DNA of 64,000 nucleotides. Origin: Rhizobiales bacterium 64-17. Lineage in GTDB: Bacteria; Pseudomonadota; Alphaproteobacteria; Rhizobiales; Xanthobacteraceae. The position numbers and the translations under genes are program-made. A model generated the notes under the pieces. It was not told the origin of the DNA. It did no database searches and worked only from the letters and a program-made list of their open reading frames with translations. Each line of letters begins with the position of its first letter. Position 1 is the first letter of the stretch. Below are positions 36,048 to 44,745 of the stretch, in pieces. The stretch is taken from the NCBI GenBank assembly GCA_001899285.1, contig MKWA01000007.1, positions 14,188-78,187 on the forward strand. Reading direction: 5' to 3'.

Positions 36048-36773
36048 TCACATTCCCAGATAGGTTCGCTTGAGATCGGGATTGTCGCGCAGCGTGGCGA
36101 CGTCGCCTTGCAGCACGAACTGGCCGTTGTCGAGCACGTAGGCGCGTTGCGCCACGTCGAGGCTCTGCACCACGTTCTGCTCCACCAGCAGGATGGCGAT
36201 GCCTTCCGCGTTGATGGTCTGGATCAGCGCGAACAATTCTTCCACCAGCAGCGGCGACAGGCCGAGCGACGGTTCGTCGAGGATCAGCAGTTGCGGGTCG
36301 GCCATCAGCCCGCGGCCAATGGCCAGCATCTGCTGCTCGCCGCCGGAGAGCGTACCAGCGCGCTGGTTCTGCCGTTCGGATAGGCGCGGGAAAATCGAGA
36401 ACACGCGGGCGAGTGTGTCGCGGCTACGGCCGCCGCCGCGCCGATAAGCGCCAAGGTCGAGGTTTTCCCGCACCGACAGGTTTGGGAATACGCGACGGCC
36501 TTCCGGTACATGGATCAGCCCGCGGGCGACAATGCGGGCTGGACTGTCGCGCTCGATCGCTGTGCCGGCAAAGCGGATGCTGCCGCTCCAAGCGCGGTTG
36601 ATGCCGGACAGCGTGCGGTTGAGTGTGGATTTTCCGGCGCCGTTGGAGCCGAGTACGGCGATAATCTCGCCACGGTGGATGGTGAGATCGACGCCACGCA
36701 ACACTTCGGTGATGCCGTAGCCGGAGCGCAGGTTTTCGACGGCAAGGATCGGATCAGGCACAGGCTCAACCAT
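36048..36773 (-). CDS. livF: Liv-type ABC ATPase (LivF)
   Basis: 241-residue ATPase: Walker A GSNGAGKST near 38, LIHVPEGRRVFPNLSV (LivF-typical), signature LSGGEQQMLAIGRGL, Walker B LLILDEPSLGLSP and VEQNV. ATG 36773 is chosen since the longer frame enters livG by more than 60 bases; the chosen start overlaps the livG stop by eight bases. Part of a second complete Liv importer. Confidence 0.9.
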   Translation of the reverse strand: MVEPVPDPILAVENLRSGYGITEVLRGVDLTIHRGEIIAVLGSNGAGKSTLNRTLSGINRAWSGSIRFAGTAIERDSPARIVARGLIHVPEGRRVFPNLSVRENLDLGAYRRGGGRSRDTLARVFSIFPRLSERQNQRAGTLSGGEQQMLAIGRGLMADPQLLILDEPSLGLSPLLVEELFALIQTINAEGIAILLVEQNVVQSLDVAQRAYVLDNGQFVLQGDVATLRDNPDLKRTYLGM

Positions 36774-37527
36774 AGGCTGCTCCCGCTTGCAGCATCCGCT
36801 GCGCCGCACCGCGGCCGAGATAGGCCTCGACAACATGCGGATTGCCGGCGATCTCGCTCGGCGTGCCGCCGGCGATGATCCTGCCTTCGGACAGCACGAG
36901 GACGTGCTGCGCGAGGTTCATCACGGCGTGCATGATGTGCTCGATCATGATCACGGTGATGCCCTGATCGACCAGACCACGGATGACCGGCACCATGTCG
37001 CGCACTTCCGACGGATTAAGACCGGCGAGCACCTCGTCGAGCAACAGCAGACGCGGTTTGAGCGCCAGTGCGCGGGCGAGTTCAAGCCGTTTGCGGCCGG
37101 CGACTGTGAGACCGGCGGCGGGCTTGTCGAGCTGGTCGGCGAGGCCGACGCGGGCAGCGATCTCGTCGGCGGCGGCCAGCGCATCGGCGCGGCGCGGTTG
37201 CGACAGATGTGCGCCCACCGCGATGTTCTCGCGCACGGTGAGCCCGGCGAACGGCTGCACGATCTGAAAGGTGCGGGCGATGCCGCGTTGCGCGAGGCGA
37301 TGTGGCGGCACGCCGACGATATTCTCGCCCTCGAACAGAACGCGCCCGGAGGTCGGCGGCTGGAAGCCAGAGATGATCGAGAACAGCGTGGTCTTGCCGG
37401 CTCCGTTGGGCCCGATCAGGGCGGTGATGCGTCCGGCCTGCGCGTCGAAGCTCGCGCCGTCGACGGCGAGCAGCCCGCCAAAGCGCTTGCTGATCGTCTC
37501 CACGCGCAGCATCACGGGATCAGACAT
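36766..37527 (-). CDS. livG: Liv-type ABC ATPase (LivG)
   Basis: 253-residue ATPase: Walker A IGPNGAGKTTLFSIISG near 36-52, GIARTFQIVQPFAGLTVRENI, and Walker B LLLLDEVLAGLNPSE, with Val replacing the usual Pro after DE, as is frequent in LivG. The signature is AGLTVAGRKRLELARAL, again the degenerate LivG form. Overlaps livM and livF by eight bases each. Confidence 0.9.
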   Translation of the reverse strand: MSDPVMLRVETISKRFGGLLAVDGASFDAQAGRITALIGPNGAGKTTLFSIISGFQPPTSGRVLFEGENIVGVPPHRLAQRGIARTFQIVQPFAGLTVRENIAVGAHLSQPRRADALAAADEIAARVGLADQLDKPAAGLTVAGRKRLELARALALKPRLLLLDEVLAGLNPSEVRDMVPVIRGLVDQGITVIMIEHIMHAVMNLAQHVLVLSEGRIIAGGTPSEIAGNPHVVEAYLGRGAAQRMLQAGAAYG

Positions 37528-38518
37528 GATGCCCCGCCGTGGGTTGTTCCGGTTTTGCCTCCGGTTTGCGCCGGACGATACGGGCGCGCAGGTCGGCGAC
37601 CACGCCGGCGATGCCGCGCGGCGCCAGCGCGATCACCAGCACCAGCACGCCGCCATAGATCATCAGATCGAGACCCGGCGCATCGCCGGTGACGAGCTTT
37701 GCCGCTTCGCCCAGCACCTTGACGACCAGCGCGCCGAGCAGCGGTCCGAATACGGTGCCGACGCCGCCGATGATCGGCGCCAGCAGTGCTTCGATGGAGA
37801 TCCACGGGCCGTAGGCGATGCCGGCGTCGATGAACAGGAAATACTGTACATAGAAGCCGCCGGCCGCGGCGACGATGGCGGCGGAGATAACCATCGCCCC
37901 GAGTTTCACCGCGATGACATTGACGCCGAGCGCCTTCGCCGCTTCCTCGTTCTCGCGCACGGCGACGAGATAGGCGCCGAACCGGCTGTTCTCGATCGCG
38001 CGCACGATCAGCAGCGAGACGGTGACGAGCGCAAGGATGATCCAGTAGAACGGCACGCGGCTCTGGAACTGAAACGCTTCCGGCCGCAGATCGAGTTTCA
38101 CCAGCAGGCCGACACCGGCACCGGTGATCGGCGTGACGCTGGCGAGGATGCGCAGAACCTCGGCGAAGGCGAGCGTCACCAGCGCGAAATAGGAGCCGCG
38201 CAGGCCGGAGCGGAAGCTCAAGCCACCGATGATCGCGCCGGCCAGCGCGCCCGCGCCGATGCCGGCGGCGAATGCGATCCAGGCATTGACGCCGTAACGC
38301 AGTTGCAGGATCGCCGAGACATAAGCGCCGGTGCCGAAGAAGGCGGCATGGCCGAATGAATACTGCCCGCCGTAGCCGCCGAGCACGTTCCAGCCCTGGC
38401 CGGCGAGCGCGATGATCAGCGCGGTGACGAGGAAGTTCAGCGTCACATTGGATACGCCGAATAGCGGCACCGCGGCGAGCAGCGCGGCCACGACGAGGAT
38501 GGTGCCGACGCCCTTCAC
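37520..38518 (-). CDS. livM: Liv-type ABC permease (LivM)
   Basis: 332-residue membrane subunit with the LivM motif NVLGGYGGQYSFGHAAFFGTGAY near 45-67 (quoted in part), GSYFALVTLAFAEVLRI and YLVAVRENEEAAKALGVNV. It begins with GTG at 38518 and overlaps the livH stop by GTGA. The C-terminus is basic and proline-rich after ADLRARIVRRKPEAKPEQP. Confidence 0.9.
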   Translation of the reverse strand: MKGVGTILVVAALLAAVPLFGVSNVTLNFLVTALIIALAGQGWNVLGGYGGQYSFGHAAFFGTGAYVSAILQLRYGVNAWIAFAAGIGAGALAGAIIGGLSFRSGLRGSYFALVTLAFAEVLRILASVTPITGAGVGLLVKLDLRPEAFQFQSRVPFYWIILALVTVSLLIVRAIENSRFGAYLVAVRENEEAAKALGVNVIAVKLGAMVISAAIVAAAGGFYVQYFLFIDAGIAYGPWISIEALLAPIIGGVGTVFGPLLGALVVKVLGEAAKLVTGDAPGLDLMIYGGVLVLVIALAPRGIAGVVADLRARIVRRKPEAKPEQPTAGHHV

Positions 38519-39387
38519 GTCGCCTCTCCGAATAGGCCATGCGGGCGCAGCAGCAACACCAGAATGAAGATCGTGAAGATCCCGATCTGCCCGAGCGATT
38601 CACCGAGGAAGAAGCCGCACAGGCTTTCGACAACACCGATCAGCAAGCCGCCGAGCAGCGCGCCGACGAGCGAGCCCATGCCGCCGAGGACGACGATGGT
38701 GAAGGCGACCAGCACGAAGGCGTTGCCAGCGCCGGGATTGACGTAATAGGTCGGCAGCAGCAGGCAGGCGGCGACAGCGAGGCAGGCGGTACCAAGGCCG
38801 AACGTCACCGCATAAATATGTGCGACGTCGATGCCGGCGAGCTGGGCGCCGAGTTTTTCCTTCGCCACGGCGCGGATCGCGCGCCCCGTGCTGGTGTAGC
38901 GCATGATCGCCCACAGGATCAGCGTCGTCACCGCGACCGCGCCGAGTGCCGCCAGCCGCGGCAGCGCGACGACGGCGGGACCGATCTCGAACACCTCGAA
39001 CGCATAGGGCAGGTTGATGGTCCGCGTGTCGGCGCGGAACACATAAAGAAGTGCGTTCTCGATCAGCACCGCGAGACCGAGCGTGACCAGCAGAATGTTG
39101 CGGTCCTCGCCGCGTGCGGCCGGTCCGATCACCAGCCGTTGCAGCAGATAGCCGAGGCCGAAGAACAGCGGCGCGAGCAGGAAAGCGGCGAGATACGGGT
39201 CGATGCCGAAGGTCTGGTAGGCGATCAGCGCCGCGAACAACGCGACAGTCAGCAGCGCCCCGTGCGCGAAGTTGATGATGTGCAGCACGCCATAGATCAG
39301 CGTCAGGCCGAGCGCGACCAGCGCATAGATCGCGCCGGTCATCAGCCCGTTGAGGACGGCGGTAAAGAGAATGGCCGGCGACAGCAT
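38515..39387 (-). CDS. livH: Liv-type ABC permease (LivH)
   Basis: 290-residue membrane subunit. GLMTGAIYALVALGLTLIYG then VLHIINFAHGALLTV is diagnostic for LivH. ATG 39387 is preferred to TTG 39393. The 49-base gap after livK carries a hairpin. Forms the channel with LivM. Confidence 0.9.
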   Translation of the reverse strand: MLSPAILFTAVLNGLMTGAIYALVALGLTLIYGVLHIINFAHGALLTVALFAALIAYQTFGIDPYLAAFLLAPLFFGLGYLLQRLVIGPAARGEDRNILLVTLGLAVLIENALLYVFRADTRTINLPYAFEVFEIGPAVVALPRLAALGAVAVTTLILWAIMRYTSTGRAIRAVAKEKLGAQLAGIDVAHIYAVTFGLGTACLAVAACLLLPTYYVNPGAGNAFVLVAFTIVVLGGMGSLVGALLGGLLIGVVESLCGFFLGESLGQIGIFTIFILVLLLRPHGLFGEAT

Positions 39388-39404
39388 ACGCAAACTCGAA
39401 AGGG

Positions 39405-39427
39405 CGGGCGGCCGATCGGGCCGCCCG
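39405..39427 (-). other. GC-rich intercistronic hairpin between livK and livH
   Basis: CGGGCGGCC (39405-39413) pairs with GGCCGCCCG (39419-39427) around five bases. No T-run follows on the transcribed (minus) strand. It probably stabilises the livK message or attenuates reading into the permease genes, as proposed for the other two receptor genes in this window. Confidence 0.65.
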
Positions 39428-39436
39428 TGAGAGAGA

Positions 39437-40654
39437 TCAGGCGCGCGGCATCGGGAACACCGCTTTCGCCGAAGCGAACGCAGCCGGCAGGATCACCTCG
39501 ATGTCCTTCTTGAGCACCTGGGTGTTGACCGGCGCGGCGCCCTGGTTCTGGCCATTGACGAATTTGGTCGGGCCATAAGGCATGACGTGGCCGCTGAAGG
39601 TCGAGCTTTCCAGCGCGCCGATGATCTTGGCGCGGTCGGTACTCGCCGCCCGTTCGATGGCATCGGCCAGCAGCAGCACGCAGGAATAGTTCATATAGAC
39701 TTCGTAAGTGTAGAACTGCCCCTTGGCTTCCACCTGCTTCTTCAGTTCCTGCGCCTTCGGGTTTTTCGGATCGAACCAGTGGTTGCAGTCCATGATGTAT
39801 TCGGCGGCGTCCGGGAATTCCTTGACGAACTTGTACGACGAGGCCGCGCCGCCGAGCACCGAATAGATGCCCTTCGGGCGAATGCGCTGCTGCTGCATGG
39901 TGCGGGCCAGCAGCACATATTCATTGTAGTAGTTCGCCGGGATGACGATATCCGGGTTCTGTGCCTTGATCTTCAGCGCGACGTTGTTGAAGTCGCGGGT
40001 CGGCGTCGGATGCGCGATGGTTTCGAGAATCTGGAAGCCGCGTTCGGGCAGCTGCGCGTTGAGGAGCTTGGCGAGGCCGGCGCCGAACGCGGAATCCTCG
40101 TGGACGATCATCACGGTCTTCGCCGGCTTGCCGGCGGCCTCGTTGATCGCGACGAGGTTGTCGAGCGCGGTTTTGGCGATGACGCCGAAACCGGGGCCGA
40201 AGCGGAAGGTGTTCTTCAGCCCGCGGGTGACGATGCTGTCGACCACGCCGACATCGACCACATAGGGAAGGTCGTAGCGTGCCGCGGTCTGGCTCGCCGA
40301 GAGGCAGATCGACGAGGCGTAGCCGCCAACGATGGCGCTGACACCGGCGCTGTTCATCTTCTCGACTTCGGCGTTGCCGCCTTCCGGTGTCGATTGCGCG
40401 TCGCCGAGGATTGCTTCGATTTTAGCGCCGCCCAGCGCCTTGATCCCGCCGGCGGCGTTGATGGCGTCGACTGCCATCTGCGCGCCGAGCCGGCCCTGTT
40501 GGCCGGAATAGGACAGCGCGCCCGACACCGGGTGCAGGATGCCGACCTTCACCGGCGCGCCTTGCGCGCGCAGCACCGACGGGGCGGCGATGACAGCCGC
40601 GCCGAGCGCGGTCGATTGCAGGAATGTGCGACGATTGAGCCTGTTCAGCGACAT
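39437..40654 (-). CDS. livK: Liv-type ABC transporter substrate-binding protein (LivK family)
   Basis: 405-residue periplasmic receptor with a twin-arginine-like signal (NRRTFLQSTALGAAVIAAP, cleavage near residue 31 after LRAQ), then VKVGILHPVSGALSYSG, AINAAGGIKALGG and the VGGYASSICLSASQTAARYDLP segment (given in parts) of peripla_BP_6. The twin-arginine signal is common in this receptor family of rhizobia. Second gene of the GntR operon, 36 bases after the regulator. Confidence 0.9.
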   Translation of the reverse strand: MSLNRLNRRTFLQSTALGAAVIAAPSVLRAQGAPVKVGILHPVSGALSYSGQQGRLGAQMAVDAINAAGGIKALGGAKIEAILGDAQSTPEGGNAEVEKMNSAGVSAIVGGYASSICLSASQTAARYDLPYVVDVGVVDSIVTRGLKNTFRFGPGFGVIAKTALDNLVAINEAAGKPAKTVMIVHEDSAFGAGLAKLLNAQLPERGFQILETIAHPTPTRDFNNVALKIKAQNPDIVIPANYYNEYVLLARTMQQQRIRPKGIYSVLGGAASSYKFVKEFPDAAEYIMDCNHWFDPKNPKAQELKKQVEAKGQFYTYEVYMNYSCVLLLADAIERAASTDRAKIIGALESSTFSGHVMPYGPTKFVNGQNQGAAPVNTQVLKKDIEVILPAAFASAKAVFPMPRA

Positions 40655-40690
40655 GAGCGTTTCTCCCCTCTGTTCACGATCGTTTGCTAT

Positions 40691-41539
40691 TCAGCGTGAT
40701 GTTGTGTGGCGCGGCTTCTGCGTCCGCGAACTCTTATTGCTTGAAGCCTTTTTGCCGGGCGTCTTGCTCCGCGCGCGCTTGGCCACCGGCGTCCAGCGCC
40801 GTGCGCCGCTGGAGCCGGCGCGCTCCATCTCCATTTCGAAGGTGTAGCGGTCGGGCCGGTAGAGCGCGTGCAGATGCTCGACCCCACGTCCGTCTTTATC
40901 AAAGACGATGCGGGTCAATTCGATCAGCGGCGATCCGGTGCGCACGTCGAGCGCGTGCGCGATCTCGGGCGTGGCCAGCGCCGCGCCGAGGCGCTGTGTG
41001 GCGCGCTCGATCCGCACGCCGGAGCGCTCCAGCAGGGTCAGCAACGGGCCGCTCGCCAGTTCGGTTCTGGAATAGGTCTTGCCGATATGTTCCGGCACAT
41101 GGGTCGTCAGATAGGAGAAGGCGACGCCCTTGAACTGTCGCACGCGCACGGAGCGTTGCAGTTTTTCTTCCGGCGGCAGGCCGAGCGCGGTGCCGACCGG
41201 TCCGGCCGACGGCACATAATCGAATGCCAGCAGCTTGATCGTCGTGCGCTTGCCCATCTCCGCGCGGGTCGCCAGCGCACCGGTGATGTCGGCGGTGAGC
41301 GGCCCGGATTCCGGCTTGTAGATGACGCGGGTGCCGCTGGCGCGCCGGCGCTCGATCAGCCGCTCGCGCGCCAGTTCCTCCAGCGCGCGGCGCACCGTGA
41401 CGCGCGACACGCGATGAAAGCGCGCGAGGTCGTTCTCGGTCGGCAGGCGGGTGCCGTGCGCGAAACTGTTGCTGAGAATGCGGTCGCGCAGGATCAGATA
41501 GATCCGCCGCGCTTTCGCTTCGCCCAGTTGCTCCGCCAC
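40691..41539 (-). CDS. GntR family regulator, HutC/UTRA type, with basic C-terminal tail
   Basis: 282-residue regulator. GntR winged helix: IYLILRDRILSNSFAHGTRLPTENDLA region and SRVTVRRALEELARERLIERRR at about 43-66. The UTRA ligand domain follows, with the sugar/amino acid-type ...LIELTRIVFDKDGRGVEHLHALYRPDRY end (in parts). The last roughly 40 residues are an unusual Lys/Arg/Ser/Thr tail (KRARSKTPGKKASSNKSS and so on). GTG start at 41539 has GGGAGA seven bases upstream. First gene of the liv-lyase-hyu operon and divergent from the leuC-like gene, so it likely controls both arms. Confidence 0.9.
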   Translation of the reverse strand: MAEQLGEAKARRIYLILRDRILSNSFAHGTRLPTENDLARFHRVSRVTVRRALEELARERLIERRRASGTRVIYKPESGPLTADITGALATRAEMGKRTTIKLLAFDYVPSAGPVGTALGLPPEEKLQRSVRVRQFKGVAFSYLTTHVPEHIGKTYSRTELASGPLLTLLERSGVRIERATQRLGAALATPEIAHALDVRTGSPLIELTRIVFDKDGRGVEHLHALYRPDRYTFEMEMERAGSSGARRWTPVAKRARSKTPGKKASSNKSSRTQKPRHTTSR

Positions 41540-41579
41540 GACGCGTCTCCCAAGGCCGGGTTGTCTGTCCGGGTTGCGT

Positions 41580-41631
41580 GTTGACGTCTCCCGTTATTAG
41601 TATCATTTATCATACCAAGTTCGGCGTCAAC
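41580..41631. promoter_or_regulatory. Divergent promoter region with candidate GntR operator
   Basis: The 124-base gap between gntR and the leuC-like gene is AT-rich in its centre. GTAT (41600-41603) and ATAC (41612-41615) form an inverted repeat around eight bases, the form expected for a HutC-type GntR site, and TATCAT occurs twice in direct order seven bases apart inside it. Around it GTTGACG (41580-41586) and CGTCAAC (41625-41631) form a wide seven-base inverted repeat. Confidence 0.5.
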
Positions 41632-41651
41632 TGCCGGGAACCCGGCCCGGT

Positions 41652-41681
41652 TTTCGATGTGACATGGCTTTCGATGTGACA
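41652..41681. repeat. 13-base direct repeat across the leuC-like start
   Basis: TTTCGATGTGACA is present at 41652-41664 and again at 41669-41681, so that the start codon lies at the end of the first copy. The two copies are 17 bases apart in register. It may reflect a small duplication that built the present start. Confidence 0.7.
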
Positions 41682-43088
41682 AGCGGCCTGACTTTGTTCG
41701 ACAAGCTGTGGAGCGCGCACGAGATCGTGCGCCGCGACGATGGCGAGGCGCTGCTGTTCGTCGACCGCCACTATGTGCATGAAGGCTCGTTTCACGCGTT
41801 CGACCAGATCGCGCGGCGCGGCGCCGCGGTGGCGCATCCGGAACTGACCTTCGGCGTCGCCGACCATTATGTGCCGACGCGCGGCTCGCGCGCGACCATC
41901 GCCAATCCCGAGATCGCGCGGATGGTACGGCAGCTCGACGACAACACCGCGAAGCACGGCATCCGCCTGTTCGGATTGAGCGATCCACGGCAGGGCATCG
42001 TCCATGTGGTCGGTCCGGAGCAGGGGCTGACGCTTCCCGGCCTGCTGATCGTCTGCGGCGACAGTCATACATCGACCCATGGCGCACTCGGGGCCTATGC
42101 ATTCGGCATCGGTGCGTCGGAAGTGGCGCATGTGTTGGCGACGCAGACCATCTGGCAGCGCAAGCCGAAGCGGATGCGCGTCACCGTCGACGGCAAGCTC
42201 GGCTCCGGCATTGCCGCCAAGGACATGGCGCTGGCGATCATTGCCCGGATCGGAGCGGACGGCGCGACGGGTCACGCCATCGAATACGCCGGTTCGGCCG
42301 TGCGCGGCCTGAGCATCGAGGGCCGCCTGACGCTGTGCAATCTGTCGATCGAGGCCGGCGCGCGCCTCGGCCTCGTCGCGCCGGATGAGACGACATTTGC
42401 CTATCTCAAGGGCCGTCCGTTCGCGCCAGTCGGTGAGGCGTTCGCGCGTGCGGTCGAAGATTGGTCCGCGCTGCGCAGCGACGATGATGCCAGCTTCGAT
42501 GCGGAGGTTTCGCTCGCGGCCGCCGACATTGCGCCGATCGTGACCTGGGGCACGAGTCCGGAGGATGCGCTGCCGATCGATGGCCGCGTTCCCGATCCGG
42601 CGCGCGAACCGAACGAGGCGCGGGCACAATATTTGCGCGAGGCGCTCGATTACATGGGCATCGCGCCCGGCGCACGGCTCACCGACATTGCGGTGGACCG
42701 GGTGTTCATCGGCTCCTGCACCAATTCGCGGATCGAGGATTTGCGCGCCGCCGCGGCGGTGCTCGCCGGCCGCACCAGCAAGGTGGCGGGGCTCGTCTCC
42801 GCCGGTTCGTCGCTGGTGAAGCAGCAGGCCGAACAGGAAGGGCTCGACGCCATTTTCCGCGACGCGGGGCTGGAGTGGGCGGAGTCCGGTTGCTCCATGT
42901 GCGTCGGCATCAATGGCGATCTGGTCGCGTCCGGCGAGCGTTGCGCCTCGACGACCAACCGCAATTTCCGCGGCCGGCAGGGGCCGGGCGCGCGCACGCA
43001 TCTGATGTCGCCGGCGATGGTGGCGGCCGCCGCCGTCACCGGCCATCTCGCCGATGTGCGTCCGCTGCTGGCGGGGCGCAAGCCATGA
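41664..43088 (+). CDS. LeuC-like aconitase-family hydratase, large subunit
   Basis: 474-residue homologue of the 3-isopropylmalate dehydratase large subunit. The [4Fe-4S] ligands are Cys352 (GSCTNSRIEDL), Cys410 and Cys413 (GCSMCVGIN); DSHTSTHGALGAYAFGIG near 133-150 and DHYVPTR are also typical. Because it is in a catabolic GntR-controlled cluster, with a receptor gene between it and the small subunit and no leuA/leuB, I do not call it leuC. Aconitase-family LeuCD pairs also act as maleate hydratase, citraconase and dimethylmaleate hydratase. No clear ribosome site precedes the ATG; a 13-base direct repeat spans the start. Confidence 0.9.
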   Translation: MAFDVTSGLTLFDKLWSAHEIVRRDDGEALLFVDRHYVHEGSFHAFDQIARRGAAVAHPELTFGVADHYVPTRGSRATIANPEIARMVRQLDDNTAKHGIRLFGLSDPRQGIVHVVGPEQGLTLPGLLIVCGDSHTSTHGALGAYAFGIGASEVAHVLATQTIWQRKPKRMRVTVDGKLGSGIAAKDMALAIIARIGADGATGHAIEYAGSAVRGLSIEGRLTLCNLSIEAGARLGLVAPDETTFAYLKGRPFAPVGEAFARAVEDWSALRSDDDASFDAEVSLAAADIAPIVTWGTSPEDALPIDGRVPDPAREPNEARAQYLREALDYMGIAPGARLTDIAVDRVFIGSCTNSRIEDLRAAAAVLAGRTSKVAGLVSAGSSLVKQQAEQEGLDAIFRDAGLEWAESGCSMCVGINGDLVASGERCASTTNRNFRGRQGPGARTHLMSPAMVAAAAVTGHLADVRPLLAGRKP

Positions 43089-43110
43089 CCACGATCGAGG
43101 AGAGCAGGCA

Positions 43111-44076
43111 ATGATGTTTCCCAGCCGCATCCTGATGCTGGCCGCGATCCTGCTGCTGGCACCGCAGGCGGTTCGCGCCGATGACTATCCCGCGCGCCCG
43201 GTGAAGCTCCTGGTCGGCGCGCCGCCCGGCGGCACCACCGACACGATCGCGCGGGCCATCGCCACGCCGATGGCGGCGGCGCTGAAGCAGAGCGTGATCG
43301 TCGAAAACAGACCCGGCGCCGGCGGCAATCTCGCCGCTGATACGGTCGCGAAAGCGGCGCCTGACGGCTACACCCTGCTGGTGAGCTTCAGCAGCCACAC
43401 CATCAATGCCTCGCTTTATCCGAAGCTGCCGTTCGATCCGGCGGCGGATTTCACTGCGATCACCAAGGTCGCGACGGTGCCGAGCCTGCTGGTCGGCAAT
43501 CCGAAAGTCCCCGCGCAAGACCTCAAGGCGCTGATCGATCTGGCCAAGGCCCAGCCGGACAAGTTGACCATCGGCCTCGGCGGCATCGGTTCGTCGCTGC
43601 ATCTCGCCGGCGAGAAGTTCAAGCTGATGACCGGCGTGCGCATGCTCAATGTGCCGTACAAGGGGACGGCACCGGCGCTGACCGATGTGCTCGGCGGGCA
43701 ACTCGATCTCATGTTCATCAGTCTGGTGACGGGCGCCGAGCATGTGCGCGCCGGCACATTACGTGCCTATGGCGTGACCAGCGCGCAGCGGCTTCCGGCA
43801 TTCCCGGATGTGCCGGCGATCGGCGAGGCCGTCCCCGGCTTTGAATCGACTGCATGGTTCGGCGTGTTCGGGCCGGCGAAGCTGCCGCCCGCGATCACTG
43901 AAAAGCTGAACGCCGTCATCGTCGGCGCGCTGGCCGATCCGGATTTGCGCGCGCGCCTGCAAACCGAAGGCGCGACGCCGGTGGGCGACACGCCGGCCGC
44001 GTTCGCCGCTTTCGTCCGGGAGGACATCGCGCGCTGGGCGCCGATCGTGAAGGCGTCGGGTGCGACGGTGAATTGA
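43111..44076 (+). CDS. Bug/TctC family periplasmic solute receptor
   Basis: 321-residue receptor of the tripartite tricarboxylate transporter family. Signal peptide to about residue 22 (LLLAPQAVRA-DD), then YPARPVKLLVGAPPGGTTDTIAR, VENRPGAGGNLAADTVAKAAPDGYTLLV and VPYKGTAPALTDVLGG, all diagnostic (quoted in parts). GAGGAGAG precedes ATG 43111. No TctA or TctB membrane gene is in the window, as with most Bug proteins. Lies between the two subunits of the hydratase, so its ligand is probably a dicarboxylate or its precursor. Confidence 0.92.
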   Translation: MMFPSRILMLAAILLLAPQAVRADDYPARPVKLLVGAPPGGTTDTIARAIATPMAAALKQSVIVENRPGAGGNLAADTVAKAAPDGYTLLVSFSSHTINASLYPKLPFDPAADFTAITKVATVPSLLVGNPKVPAQDLKALIDLAKAQPDKLTIGLGGIGSSLHLAGEKFKLMTGVRMLNVPYKGTAPALTDVLGGQLDLMFISLVTGAEHVRAGTLRAYGVTSAQRLPAFPDVPAIGEAVPGFESTAWFGVFGPAKLPPAITEKLNAVIVGALADPDLRARLQTEGATPVGDTPAAFAAFVREDIARWAPIVKASGATVN

Positions 44077-44124
44077 TGTCACAAGAAATCGGCGCGGATG
44101 GAGAATTGATGGCAGAGACGTATC

Positions 44125-44745
44125 ATGGATAAGTTCGTCCGGCTGACGGCCGCGGCCTGCCCGATCGACATCATCAATCTGAACACCGACCAGTTGTTGC
44201 CGGCGCGGTTCCTGAAGCGGCCGCGCGCCGAGGGGATCGGCGATGCGCTGCTGCGCGACCTGCGGTTCGATTCTGCGGGCCATGAAGTCGCGGATTTCCC
44301 GCTCAATCGTCCGGCGTGGCGCGATGCGAAGATCATCGTCGGCGCGCGCAATTTCGGCTGCGGTTCGTCGCGCGAGGCGGCGGTCTATGCGCTGGTCGAT
44401 TACGGTATTCGCTGCGTCATCGCGCCGTCGTTCGGCGACATCTTTTCCGGCAACGCCGTGCAGAACGGGCTGCTGACGGCCATCGTCACCGACGCCGAAG
44501 CGGCGGACATCTCCGCGATGCTGGCGCACGCGCCGGACCTGCCGCTGACCGTCGATCTCGAAACCCAGACCATCCTCTGCGGCAACCACACTTATGCGTT
44601 CATCGTCGATCCGGTGCGTCGTGCCAAGCTGATCAATGGTCTGGATGACATCGGTCTGACCGAAACCTATCGCGACAGGATCGCGACATTCGCCGCCGAG
44701 GATCGCATTCGCCGTCCGTGGGCCATCCCCGGAGGGGTGCCATGA
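44125..44745 (+). CDS. LeuD-like aconitase-family hydratase, small subunit
   Basis: 206-residue swivel domain partner of the LeuC-like protein. IDIINLNTDQLLPARFLKR (the N-terminal NTD.I.P motif), ARNFGCGSSREAAVYAL near 78-94 and the FGDIFSGNAVQNGLL segment match isopropylmalate dehydratase small subunits. Its separation from the large-subunit gene by a receptor gene is unusual. ATGA overlap with the next gene, the FAD monooxygenase. Confidence 0.9.
   Translation: MDKFVRLTAAACPIDIINLNTDQLLPARFLKRPRAEGIGDALLRDLRFDSAGHEVADFPLNRPAWRDAKIIVGARNFGCGSSREAAVYALVDYGIRCVIAPSFGDIFSGNAVQNGLLTAIVTDAEAADISAMLAHAPDLPLTVDLETQTILCGNHTYAFIVDPVRRAKLINGLDDIGLTETYRDRIATFAAEDRIRRPWAIPGGVP

Noticed and set aside
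41664-44745. Leucine biosynthesis leuCD.
   Set aside because: No leuA or leuB, a solute receptor between the subunits, and a GntR catabolic setting make a hydratase of another substrate more likely.
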